Translations under genes and position numbers: made by a program
Shown here: positions 9,541 to 17,267 of the stretch, one piece after another
How the letters are laid out: each line of letters opens with the position of its first letter
Numbering within the stretch: position 1 is the first letter of the stretch
The notes under the pieces: generated by a model
Database searches by the model: none
What the model was told of the DNA's origin: nothing
Seen by the model: the letters and a program-made list of their open reading frames with translations, nothing else
Origin: Planctomycetota bacterium
Lineage (GTDB): Bacteria; Planctomycetota; UBA1135; GCA-002686595
DNA length: 32,806 bases
NCBI GenBank assembly: GCA_020847695.1
Contig: JADLBP010000204.1
Span: forward strand, 1 to 32,806
Direction: 5' to 3'

Positions 9541-10731
9541 GTGACGGACGAGGTTCGACTTTCGCCGGCCGCAGCGGCGCTCGTGGCCGACCGGCCGGTG
9601 TTCGACGCGCACGCGGACTCCCTGCAGCGCGCGTTGGACCTCGGGCACGACCTCGCGGTCGCCGGGCCCGGGCATCTCGATCTCGAGCGCGGCGCGGCAG
9701 GCGGGCTCGGCACGCTGGTCTTCGTGTCGTGGGTCGATCCGAAGTTCCACGAGCAAGGGCCCGGCGGCGCGCTCTCGCGCACGCGCGACCTGCTCGGCGC
9801 GTTCCACGAGCTCGCGCAGCGCCGCCCCGATCGCGTGCGCTTCGCCGGCAACGGGCGCGCGCTCGCCGAAGCGCGTTCACACGGCGCGGTCGCCGGCATC
9901 CCGGGCATCGAAGGGGGACACTCGATCGAGGAGAGCCTCGACAATCTCGAGTGGTTCTTCGAACGCGGCGTGCGCGTGATGACTTTGGTCTGGAACAACC
10001 ACCTCTCGTGGATCCGCTCGTGCCAAGCGGGCGCGGGTTCGACGATCCCCGAGGGCTTGAGCGACTTCGGTCGCCTCGTCGTGCGCACGATGAACGAGCT
10101 CGGCATGGTCGTCGACTTGTCGCACGCCGGCGAACGATCGTTCTACGACACGCTCGACGCGACGAAGAAGCCGGTGATCGCCAGCCACTCGGGCTGCAAG
10201 GCGCTGCACGGTCACCAACGCAACCTCACCGACGATCAGTTGCGCGCGCTCGCCGCCAACGGCGGCGTGGTCGGCATCGTCTTCTGCACCGCGTTCCTCG
10301 ACGCGGACGCGCAACGACACGACGCCGAGACGCGCAAGCACGCGGAACTCGCCGCGATCACCGGGCCGAACGAGACCGATGTGTTCCTGCGGCAGTCCGA
10401 ATACATGCAGCGCGCGACGCCGCCGCTCGCGATGGAGCGCGTGATGGATCATATCTATCACGCGATCGACGTCGCCGGACTAGACCACGTCGGCCTCGGC
10501 TCCGACTACGACGGCATCCAGCGCACGCCGCGCGGGCTCGAGCACGCCGGCTGCTACGGGCGCATCGCCGAGCACATGCTCGCTCGCGGTTTCTCGGCGG
10601 CCGACGTACGCAAGGTATTAGGTGGAAACATGGAGCGCGTGTTCGCCGCCGTCACCGGTCTGGGAAGCGCGGCGCACGACGCGCCGCTCGTCCCCCTGGT
10701 GAGTTCCAACGCGCGAGGAGTCTGCACATGA
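9541..10731 (+). CDS. Membrane-dipeptidase-family zinc peptidase (M19)
   Basis: Binuclear zinc dipeptidase of the renal dipeptidase/M19 family that cleaves L,L- or L,D-dipeptides. The 396 residues contain all expected metal ligands: His24 and Asp26 in FDAHADS, bridging Glu124 in GIEGGHS, His195 in DLSHAG, His216 in ASHSGCK, plus Asp322 in GLGSDYDG. No signal peptide is present, so it is probably cytosolic. The GTG start follows from the family N-terminus; a nearby ATG at 9528 is out of frame. No Shine-Dalgarno is seen and a -10-like element abuts the start. Its stop overlaps the superoxide dismutase ATG (ATGA), which implies translational coupling. Confidence 0.92.
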   Translation: MTDEVRLSPAAAALVADRPVFDAHADSLQRALDLGHDLAVAGPGHLDLERGAAGGLGTLVFVSWVDPKFHEQGPGGALSRTRDLLGAFHELAQRRPDRVRFAGNGRALAEARSHGAVAGIPGIEGGHSIEESLDNLEWFFERGVRVMTLVWNNHLSWIRSCQAGAGSTIPEGLSDFGRLVVRTMNELGMVVDLSHAGERSFYDTLDATKKPVIASHSGCKALHGHQRNLTDDQLRALAANGGVVGIVFCTAFLDADAQRHDAETRKHAELAAITGPNETDVFLRQSEYMQRATPPLAMERVMDHIYHAIDVAGLDHVGLGSDYDGIQRTPRGLEHAGCYGRIAEHMLARGFSAADVRKVLGGNMERVFAAVTGLGSAAHDAPLVPLVSSNARGVCT

Positions 10732-11456
10732 GTTCCGAACGAGATCCGTCTCGCCGACAAATCGTCCAAGGGGCGCTGGCTGCGAGCGCTCTCGCCGCCG
10801 TCGCTCACGCCAATCGCGGCTCGACCGGAGCCGCGTCGCCCGCTATCCTCTCTCGCGCCATGGCACACGAACTCCCCCCGCTTCCTTACGCAGACAACGC
10901 GCTCGATCCGATCATCAGCGCGAAGACCATCTCGTTCCACTACGGCAAGCACCACAAAGCCTACGTGGACAACCTCAACGGGCTCCTCAAGGACTTGCCC
11001 GAGCTCGGCGCGCTCTCGCTCGAGGACCTGATCAAGAAGGTCGCCGGCGACACGTCGAAGGCCGGCGTCTTCAACAACGCCGCGCAGATCTGGAACCACA
11101 CCTTCTACTGGAAGAGCCTCAGCCCCAAGGGCGGCGGCAAGCCGACCGGCAAGGTCCTCGACCGGATCAACGCCTCGTTCGGCGACTTCGACAAGTTCAA
11201 GGAAGCCTTCGCCACCGCGGCGAAGACGCAGTTCGGCTCCGGTTGGGCCTGGCTGGTCGCGAACGGCGACAAGCTCGAGGTCGTCAAGACGCCGAACGCC
11301 GAGACGCCGTTGACGCAGGGCAAGAAGTGCCTGCTGACGATCGACGTCTGGGAACACGCCTACTACCTCGACTTCCAGAACAAGCGCCCCGACTACGTCA
11401 CCGCCGTGATCGAGAAGCTGCTCAACTGGGAGTTCGCCGCGGCGAACCTCGGCTAG
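10728..11456 (+). CDS. sodB: Fe-type superoxide dismutase with Tat signal peptide
   Basis: Converts superoxide to oxygen and peroxide. It belongs to the Fe/Mn family: HYGKHHKAYV, FNNAAQIWNHTFYW and DVWEHAYYLDF give metal ligands His71, His124, Asp206 and His210. The AAQxWNH sequence, with Gln in the second sphere, is the iron-type signature. The 242-residue frame starts at the ATG overlapping the dipeptidase stop, with a strong GAGGAG Shine-Dalgarno seven bases upstream. This adds a leader with twin arginines (SRRQIVQ, Arg9-Arg10), a hydrophobic Ala-rich core and an AHA cleavage site, so export of the folded, metal-loaded enzyme through Tat is predicted. An internal ATG at 10861 would give a classic cytosolic enzyme but has no Shine-Dalgarno. 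A terminator follows. Confidence 0.93.
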   Translation: MSSERDPSRRQIVQGALAASALAAVAHANRGSTGAASPAILSRAMAHELPPLPYADNALDPIISAKTISFHYGKHHKAYVDNLNGLLKDLPELGALSLEDLIKKVAGDTSKAGVFNNAAQIWNHTFYWKSLSPKGGGKPTGKVLDRINASFGDFDKFKEAFATAAKTQFGSGWAWLVANGDKLEVVKTPNAETPLTQGKKCLLTIDVWEHAYYLDFQNKRPDYVTAVIEKLLNWEFAAANLG

Positions 11457-11481
11457 AGCTCGACGCGAGCGCTTCGAACCA

Positions 11482-11518
11482 GCGGGCGGGCCCTTCGGGG
11501 TCCGCCCGCGTGCTTTTC
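11482..11518 (+). terminator. Rho-independent terminator after sodB
   Basis: A 12-bp GC-rich stem with one G-U wobble (11482-11493 with 11498-11509) carries a TTCG tetraloop and is followed by GTGCTTTT. It lies 25 nt past the superoxide dismutase stop. Confidence 0.8.
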
Positions 11519-11558
11519 GGCGCGCGCGCTCCGCGCCGACTCGGGCGGATCGGGCTGC

Positions 11559-11566
11559 GCTACGAT
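11559..11566 (+). promoter_or_regulatory. Predicted -10 element, leaderless-type, of the sulfatase gene
   Basis: GCTACGAT ends 6 nt before the ATG of the sulfatase-like gene. The gap (TGGGCG) has no Shine-Dalgarno, so the predicted transcript starts at or next to the ATG. Confidence 0.5.
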
Positions 11567-11572
11567 TGGGCG

Positions 11573-13120
11573 ATGCACGTCACGACCTTCGCGCGCTCGC
11601 TCTTCGCCTCGTTGGTCGCGCTGCTCGGCGCTTGCGGGGGCAACGAGCCCGAGCCCGCGACCTCTGCGCGCACCGACGCGCCGGCCGCGTCGACTGGGTC
11701 GGCGGCCGCGCCCGCTCCCGCCGCGGCGAAGAAGCCGAACATCGTCCTGATCTCGATCGACACGCTGCGCGCCGACGCGCTCGAGCCGTGGGGCGCCGCG
11801 CGACCGACCTCGCCGAACATCTCGGCGCTCGCGAAGGACGCGTGGGTCTTCAAGAACACCTTCAGCCAAGCGGGCGTCACCGCGCCGTCGCACATGACGC
11901 TGCTGACGTCGCTCTACCCGATCGTGCACGGCGTCTCCAACCTGCGCGCGATCGAGATGCAGCGCGAGGGCGGCGAGGAAGAGAACACGACCGCGACGCG
12001 CGTCGACCCGAAGGTGCAGACGCTCGCGAGCGTGCTCTCGAAGCACGGCTGGAAGACCGCCGCGTTCACCGGCGGCGGCAACGTGTGTTCCGACCTCGGC
12101 TTCGACCAGGGCTTCCACGAGTTCGACGACGAGCCCACCAACGGCGTCAGCGGCAACGACGGTCCGTGGTTCGACGCACAACACGTCGCCAAGTGGATCG
12201 AGGCGCACAAAGCCGAGCCCTTCTTCCTGTTCGTGCACACCTGGATCCCGCACAACCCGTACTTGCCGCCCGAGCCGTGGAACACCGCGTTCGATCCCGA
12301 CTACAAGGGCAAGATCGTGTCGAGCCGCGCCGAGTACGACGCGCGGCCGGACGCGGACGACCCGCACCTGCCGTCGCGCGTGATGCTCGAGTTCGATCGC
12401 AAGGACCCCGCGGAGGTCGCGCACATCCGAGCGCTCTACGACGGCGACGTGCGCTACGCGGACGAGTCGGTCGGAAAGCTGCTCGCGGCGCTGGAGAGCT
12501 CCGGCGTGCAGGACGACACCATCATCGTGCTGGTGTCCGACCACGGCGAGCAGTTCCTGGAGCACGGCAACTTCCTGCACCCGAGCGAGCTGTGGCGCGA
12601 GCTCGTCCACGTCCCGCTGATCGTCCGCCTGCCGAGCCGCGAGTCGCGCACGATCGAGACGCCCGCGCGCTTGATCGACGTGCTGCCGACCATCCTCGAT
12701 CTCGTCGACGTGCCCGTGCCGGCCGAGGCGCAAGGCCGTTCGCTCCTGCCCGCCGTCGCGGGCACGTACGAGGAGCTGCCGATCATCAGCGAGATCGTCA
12801 CGCGTTGGCGCTTCAGCGGCACGTCGCGCTCGGTGTCGCGCATGATCCGCAGCATCCGACTCGCGCAGTGGACGTACATCGTCCGCACGATCGGTCCGTC
12901 TCAGAGCGAGGAGCTCTACGATCGCTCGACCGATCCCGGAGAGACGCAGAACCTCGCGCCGAAGCGCAAGGAGCACCTCGCGACGCTGCAGCGCTTCCGC
13001 GAGATCGCGCGCCAGCACGAGGAAGCGTGCGCCGAGCTCGCCGCGCGCTTCGCCGGCACCCAGGCGCAGATCTCCGACGAGACGCTCAAGGAGATCGGCA
13101 AGCTCGGCTACGTGAAGTGA
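11573..13120 (+). CDS. Sulfatase-superfamily lipoprotein (alkaline phosphatase fold)
   Basis: Predicted membrane-anchored hydrolase of the sulfatase/alkaline-phosphatase superfamily, 515 residues. The leader ends in a lipobox (LLGAC), followed by an Ala/Pro/Thr linker. The catalytic domain starts at PNIVLISIDTLRADAL with metal ligand Asp63, continues with the nucleophile region TAPSHMTLLTSLYP, and has SDHGEQFLEHG with Asp323 and His324 near the second metal site. The end has ELYDRSTDPGETQNLA, usual for sulfatases. The nucleophile position is Thr103 (T-x-P-S-H), not the Cys or Ser of C/S-x-P-x-R needed for formylglycine, so it is doubtful that it cleaves sulfate esters; phosphoester or phosphonate hydrolysis or phosphotransfer is possible. 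The ATG has no Shine-Dalgarno. Confidence 0.85.
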   Translation: MHVTTFARSLFASLVALLGACGGNEPEPATSARTDAPAASTGSAAAPAPAAAKKPNIVLISIDTLRADALEPWGAARPTSPNISALAKDAWVFKNTFSQAGVTAPSHMTLLTSLYPIVHGVSNLRAIEMQREGGEEENTTATRVDPKVQTLASVLSKHGWKTAAFTGGGNVCSDLGFDQGFHEFDDEPTNGVSGNDGPWFDAQHVAKWIEAHKAEPFFLFVHTWIPHNPYLPPEPWNTAFDPDYKGKIVSSRAEYDARPDADDPHLPSRVMLEFDRKDPAEVAHIRALYDGDVRYADESVGKLLAALESSGVQDDTIIVLVSDHGEQFLEHGNFLHPSELWRELVHVPLIVRLPSRESRTIETPARLIDVLPTILDLVDVPVPAEAQGRSLLPAVAGTYEELPIISEIVTRWRFSGTSRSVSRMIRSIRLAQWTYIVRTIGPSQSEELYDRSTDPGETQNLAPKRKEHLATLQRFREIARQHEEACAELAARFAGTQAQISDETLKEIGKLGYVK

Positions 13121-13153
13121 CGCGCGCCGGCCGTAGCGGCCCGGTGGCGTCTC

Positions 13154-13161
13154 GTTAGGCT
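13154..13161 (+). promoter_or_regulatory. Predicted -10 element of the VCBS/ASPIC gene
   Basis: GTTAGGCT lies 45 nt before the ATG at 13207, which has a GGAAGG Shine-Dalgarno. It suggests separate transcription from the sulfatase gene ending at 13120. Confidence 0.4.
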
Positions 13162-13206
13162 GGGATCCCAGCGTCGCCCGCGGTCAGGGCGCGCGGAAGG
13201 TCCGGC

Positions 13207-15423
13207 ATGCTCGCTTCGCTCGCGCTCCCACTCTCCGTCTTCGTCGCGCAGACCGTTCAGGGGCTCGTTCCGCGTCTCGCGCAGGTCGTCGCGGCGCTCG
13301 GCGCGCCCGGGAACGCACCGAGCGGCGGAGCGGCGAGTCCGGCGGCGAGCGCGGTCGACGTGCCGCTCTCGATGTGGACGTCGAGCAACTACCCGACCGG
13401 CATCCAGTTCGGCAAGGCGTACGGGATCTCGTGCGCGGACTACGACGCCGACGGTTGGGTCGACGTGTTCGTGTGTCACAGCGGCGGGCTCTGGAAGAAC
13501 CTCGGCGGCCAGGATTGGGTGAAGGCGGTCGACCTCGCGCCGCTGCTCGGGACGAACTTCCGCTACGGCGCGGCGTTCGGCGACTTCAACGAGGACGGAT
13601 TGCCGGACCTCGCGACCGAGCCGCGGCTCGCGAGCGCGAGCTGCATGTCGCTGCTCGAAGCCGGCCCGAACGGCGTCTTCCGCGACATCGCGAAGCAGGC
13701 GTGGCGGATCGACGCGACGGTGTGCGTCGCGAACACCGAGACCAACTGCTGGGGCGACGTCGACGGCGACGGCTGGATCGATCTGTTCGTGCCCGCGTAC
13801 CCGCCGGTGATGGGCTCGACCGGCAACTGGTTCTTCGAGAATCTCGGACCGTACACGCCGTCGGGGAAATACGCGTTCACCGACAAGACGGTGGTCGCCG
13901 GGCTCGACAACCCGCTCGGCGCCGCGCGTCCGGAAGGCGCGCAATTCGCCGACTACGACTTCGACGGCGATCTCGACCTCTACAGCAACAACACGCTCTA
14001 CCAGAACGTGTCGACGTGGGGGACGCCGAGCTTCGTCGCGCTCGCGCCGGCGGAGTCGGGCTTCGACCTCTTCAACAAGCTCGAGGAGGGCGCCGCATTC
14101 GCCGACTACGACATGGACGGCGATCTCGACCTGCTGGTCGCGTTCACGACCGCGCCCGGCGTCGTCGTCTACGAGTCGCGCGGCGACGGCACGTTCTTCT
14201 TCGAGGGCGGGATCGTCGACAGCCCGATGACCGGGCTCACGCTCGGGCTCTCCGTCGAGGACTGGGACTTCGACGGCGACCTCGACTTCACCACTCGCGG
14301 AGTCTTCCGTCGCAATCGCATGATCGAGGACGGCGCGCGGCACTTCACGGTCGCGACGCACACGATCAACCCAAACCACCTCGCGAACGCGACGCCCGCT
14401 TGGTTCGACTGGGACCGCGACGGCGACCTCGACACCGCGCTCGGCAACTGGGGGAACGGCGGCCGGCTCTACCAGAACGACTTGTACGGTCCGACGACGC
14501 CGTCGATCGATCGACGCTACGTGCGCGTCAAGCCGCTGAAGGCGTCGAGCAGCGTCGCGCAGGGCTTGGAGACCGAGTTCGGCGCGACGGTCGAGCTCAC
14601 GCTCCAGCCCGACGACGGTCGGCGCCGCGTCAAGTTCACGTCGAGCTCGAACGGCTACCTCAACCAGGGCGAGTACACGTTGACGTTCGGTCTGCCGGCG
14701 ACGCCGGTCGACGTCGTCTTCGACGTCGCGGTCGACTTCCCGATCGTCGGCACGCGCGGACTGTGGCGCGTCGACGCGAGCGTCAATCCGGTGCTCGGCT
14801 CGCTGCACCTCGCGACGCTCGCCGATCGCGAGCTCCAGGTCTTCCGCGACGGACGCGTGCGCATCGGCGGCGTCGAGTACCCGGCGCTCGGCAGCCGCGC
14901 GGCTTGGCTCGGCGAGCTCGGCGGCGGTCTCGCGCTGCCGGCGAAAGGCGCGCCGCTCGCCGCGCCGACCGCGACGACGCAAGCGGAGACGTGGGCGGTG
15001 CTCGGCGTGTCGACCGCGGGCGCGAGCGGCCCGATCGAGCTGCGCCAGCTCGATCTCGACCTGCAGCTCGACGCTCCCGCGAACTGCGGCGGAGTCGACG
15101 CGAACGTCGTGTTGTGGGACACCACCGATCCCGCGCAGCCCTTCGTCGCGAACGGCGGCAGCGCGAAGCTCGTCACCGATCCGCGCAACCGTCGCACGCA
15201 CTTCCGCACCGGCTTCGTGCTGCAGCCGAACCGCGAGTACCGGCTCGCCGCGCGCGCGACGTCGTTCCGCGCGAGCCCGGTCAACGGACCGCTCGCAGGA
15301 GGTGGCTTGACGCTGCTCGGCTCGGCGTTGACGGTGCTCTCGTCGCCGTGCAGCGGCGTCGAGCTCGCGAACGCGCCGCTCGATCCGCACGTGCTCTACC
15401 TCTCGACTCGATTCGCGCCGTGA
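13207..15423 (+). CDS. Exported VCBS/FG-GAP propeller protein with ASPIC/UnbV-like domain
   Basis: Secreted protein of 738 residues related to the CRTAC1/ASPIC group. A signal peptide (LASLALPLSVFVAQTVQG) leads to seven aspartate-rich calcium loops near residues 78, 126, 184, 249, 300, 352 and 401 (DYDADGWVD, DFNEDGLPD, DVDGDGWID, DYDFDGDLD, DYDMDGDLD, DWDFDGDLD, DWDRDGDLD), again a full seven-bladed propeller. Residues 435-515 (YVRVKPLKAS to VDFPI, with FTSSSNGYLNQGEYTLTFGL) resemble the ASPIC/UnbV domain. The last 200 residues are a beta-rich region with two cysteines, CGG and SPCSG, which I do not recognise. The ATG has GGAAGG about seven bases upstream. It lies between the sulfatase and the subtilase gene; its ligand is unknown. 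Confidence 0.85.
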   Translation: MLASLALPLSVFVAQTVQGLVPRLAQVVAALGAPGNAPSGGAASPAASAVDVPLSMWTSSNYPTGIQFGKAYGISCADYDADGWVDVFVCHSGGLWKNLGGQDWVKAVDLAPLLGTNFRYGAAFGDFNEDGLPDLATEPRLASASCMSLLEAGPNGVFRDIAKQAWRIDATVCVANTETNCWGDVDGDGWIDLFVPAYPPVMGSTGNWFFENLGPYTPSGKYAFTDKTVVAGLDNPLGAARPEGAQFADYDFDGDLDLYSNNTLYQNVSTWGTPSFVALAPAESGFDLFNKLEEGAAFADYDMDGDLDLLVAFTTAPGVVVYESRGDGTFFFEGGIVDSPMTGLTLGLSVEDWDFDGDLDFTTRGVFRRNRMIEDGARHFTVATHTINPNHLANATPAWFDWDRDGDLDTALGNWGNGGRLYQNDLYGPTTPSIDRRYVRVKPLKASSSVAQGLETEFGATVELTLQPDDGRRRVKFTSSSNGYLNQGEYTLTFGLPATPVDVVFDVAVDFPIVGTRGLWRVDASVNPVLGSLHLATLADRELQVFRDGRVRIGGVEYPALGSRAAWLGELGGGLALPAKGAPLAAPTATTQAETWAVLGVSTAGASGPIELRQLDLDLQLDAPANCGGVDANVVLWDTTDPAQPFVANGGSAKLVTDPRNRRTHFRTGFVLQPNREYRLAARATSFRASPVNGPLAGGGLTLLGSALTVLSSPCSGVELANAPLDPHVLYLSTRFAP

Positions 15424-15484
15424 CCGGCCTGGCGCGTTCGAGCGAAGCGCGCCACAATCGACGCGGCATCTCGAGAGGAACCCC

Positions 15485-17236
15485 ATGCAGCGTTCGATCG
15501 TCGCTTGCGTCGCTTCCGCGTCGCTCTTCGCCTCGTCCCCGGCGTTCGCGCAGAGCGTGCAGGACCTGACCGGGCTCACCGCGTTGAAGGATCGCCTCGG
15601 CGCGAGCGCGCCGACCGGCGCGGGCGTGCCGCTCGGCCAAGTCGAGGCCAACGCGGGCGGCTGGACGCCCGACACGACGAACCCCGAGTTCGCGGGCAAG
15701 ACGTTCACGTTCAAGAGCCCGACCCCGACGCCCAGCGGTCACGCGACCTACGTCGGGCAACGTTGGTACGGCAACTCGTCGAGCCTCGCGCCGGGCGTGA
15801 CGACGATCGACTGCTGGGACGCGAACGGGTGGCTCAACAACGGGTTCGTCAACGGCACGACCGCGACGCCGCCGGACCTGGTCACCGTCAAGATCTTCAA
15901 CAACAGCTGGATCGGCGGCGGCTTCGGCCCGAACAAGCTGCTGCGCAAGGTCGACTACGCGGTCAACGCGCAGGGGCTGATCTTCTGCAACGGCGTCAAC
16001 AACGGAGCGGGTCCGCTCGACGTCGCGCTGCTCTCGCACATGTTCAACGGGCTCGCCGTCGGACGCAGCGACGGCCAGCACCGCTCCGGCGGCACGCTCG
16101 CCGCGATCGACCAGCCCGGCCGGATGAAGCCCGAGATCGTCGCGCCGGAGGGAGCGACGAGCTTCTCGACTCCGCTGGTCGCCGGCGGCGCGACGCTCTT
16201 GGTCGAGACCGCGCGCACGCTGCCCGCGCTCGCCTCGAATCCGAACGCTGAGCGCCCCGACGTCGTGCGCGCGGTGCTGATGGCCGGCGCCGAGCACCGC
16301 GCGGGATGGACCAACAATCCGGCGACCAGCGGTCCGACCCGCGGCTCGACCGCGACGCCGCTCGACGCGGTGTACGGGGCCGACGAGCTCGACGTCGACC
16401 ACGCGCACTGGATCCTCGCGGGCGCCGAGCAGCCCGCCGCGTCCTCCGCGGGCACCGCGACCGACGCGCCGCACGCCGGGTGGTCGCTCGCGAGCTCCAC
16501 GTCGGGCTCGAGCCTGTGGTGGGCGTTCCACGTCGAGAGCGACAAGCCGATCGTCTCCGTGCTCGCCGCGTGGAACCGCGACGTCGCGCTCGACTTCAAC
16601 TCCTGGACGATGCCCGATCACGACCTCGAGCTCTGGCGCGTCGATTCGGGCACCGGCCAGACGACGTTGGTCGGCGACGCGGGCCTGCCGTACTTCTCCG
16701 GCGGCAACGTGCAGAGCGTCAGCACCGTCGACAACCTCGAGCACCTTGACCTGACCGGCCTCGTCGCCGGCGACTACCTGCTCGAGCTGCGCCGCCCGAG
16801 CGATTCGCTCGGCGCCTGGAACGTCGCGGTCGCGTGGGAGCTCCAGTGCGTGACGCCGCTCGAGTACTGCGTCGGCAAGACGACGTCGCTCGGCCAGGTC
16901 CCCGATCTCTCCGCGCACGGCTTCGCGAACGTCTCCGCGAACCAGTTCGAGCTCCGCGTGAAGAACGGCGTCCCGAACAAGACCGGCGTCGTGTTCTGGG
17001 GCACGCAACAGAACAACGCTCCGTTCCTCGGCGGCACGCTCTGCGTCAAGCTCCCGATCGTGCGCCTGCCGGTGGTGACGCTGGACGCGAACGGCGCGGT
17101 CACCGTGCCGCTGCCGCTCGATCCGACGATGGTCGGCGCGAAGCGCGACTTCCAGTTCTGGTTCCGCGACCCGGCGCACCCGGACGGCACCGGGGTCGGC
17201 CTCTCCGACGCGGTCGAAGTGCAGTTCTGCTTCTGA
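15485..17236 (+). CDS. Exported subtilase-like (S8/S53-type) protein with planctomycete C-terminal domain
   Basis: Predicted secreted serine peptidase homologue, 583 residues, with ATG behind a GAGAGGAA Shine-Dalgarno. The signal peptide ends SPAFAQ. The peptidase part shows a His in SGHATYVG (His86), an Asn in FCNGVNNG (Asn169, oxyanion hole) and the serine motif GATSFSTPLVAGG (Ser226). At the first catalytic position, where subtilisins have D-T/S-G, the sequence is VPLGQVEANAGG, with Glu54. Glu in place of Asp recalls sedolisins, or the enzyme may be inactive. Residues 330-455 form a pre-peptidase-like beta domain (DHDLELWRVD...GDYLLELRRP). The last 125 residues (YCVGKTTSLG...GGTLCVKLP...FWFRDPAHP...VEVQFCF) form a Cys-bounded domain I associate with secreted planctomycetal proteins, perhaps for sorting. 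Confidence 0.75.
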   Translation: MQRSIVACVASASLFASSPAFAQSVQDLTGLTALKDRLGASAPTGAGVPLGQVEANAGGWTPDTTNPEFAGKTFTFKSPTPTPSGHATYVGQRWYGNSSSLAPGVTTIDCWDANGWLNNGFVNGTTATPPDLVTVKIFNNSWIGGGFGPNKLLRKVDYAVNAQGLIFCNGVNNGAGPLDVALLSHMFNGLAVGRSDGQHRSGGTLAAIDQPGRMKPEIVAPEGATSFSTPLVAGGATLLVETARTLPALASNPNAERPDVVRAVLMAGAEHRAGWTNNPATSGPTRGSTATPLDAVYGADELDVDHAHWILAGAEQPAASSAGTATDAPHAGWSLASSTSGSSLWWAFHVESDKPIVSVLAAWNRDVALDFNSWTMPDHDLELWRVDSGTGQTTLVGDAGLPYFSGGNVQSVSTVDNLEHLDLTGLVAGDYLLELRRPSDSLGAWNVAVAWELQCVTPLEYCVGKTTSLGQVPDLSAHGFANVSANQFELRVKNGVPNKTGVVFWGTQQNNAPFLGGTLCVKLPIVRLPVVTLDANGAVTVPLPLDPTMVGAKRDFQFWFRDPAHPDGTGVGLSDAVEVQFCF

Positions 17237-17267
17237 CCCATACGCCTCGCCGCGCGCGCCGGGCAAC

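Noticed and set aside
13108..15714. An 868-codon open frame on the minus strand opposite the VCBS gene, and similar ones at 19766-22105, 15281-17269 and 17100-19181
   Set aside because: These are GC-rich shadow frames: Arg/Ala/Glu/Val-rich, no domains, no signal, and exactly opposite genes with clear families.
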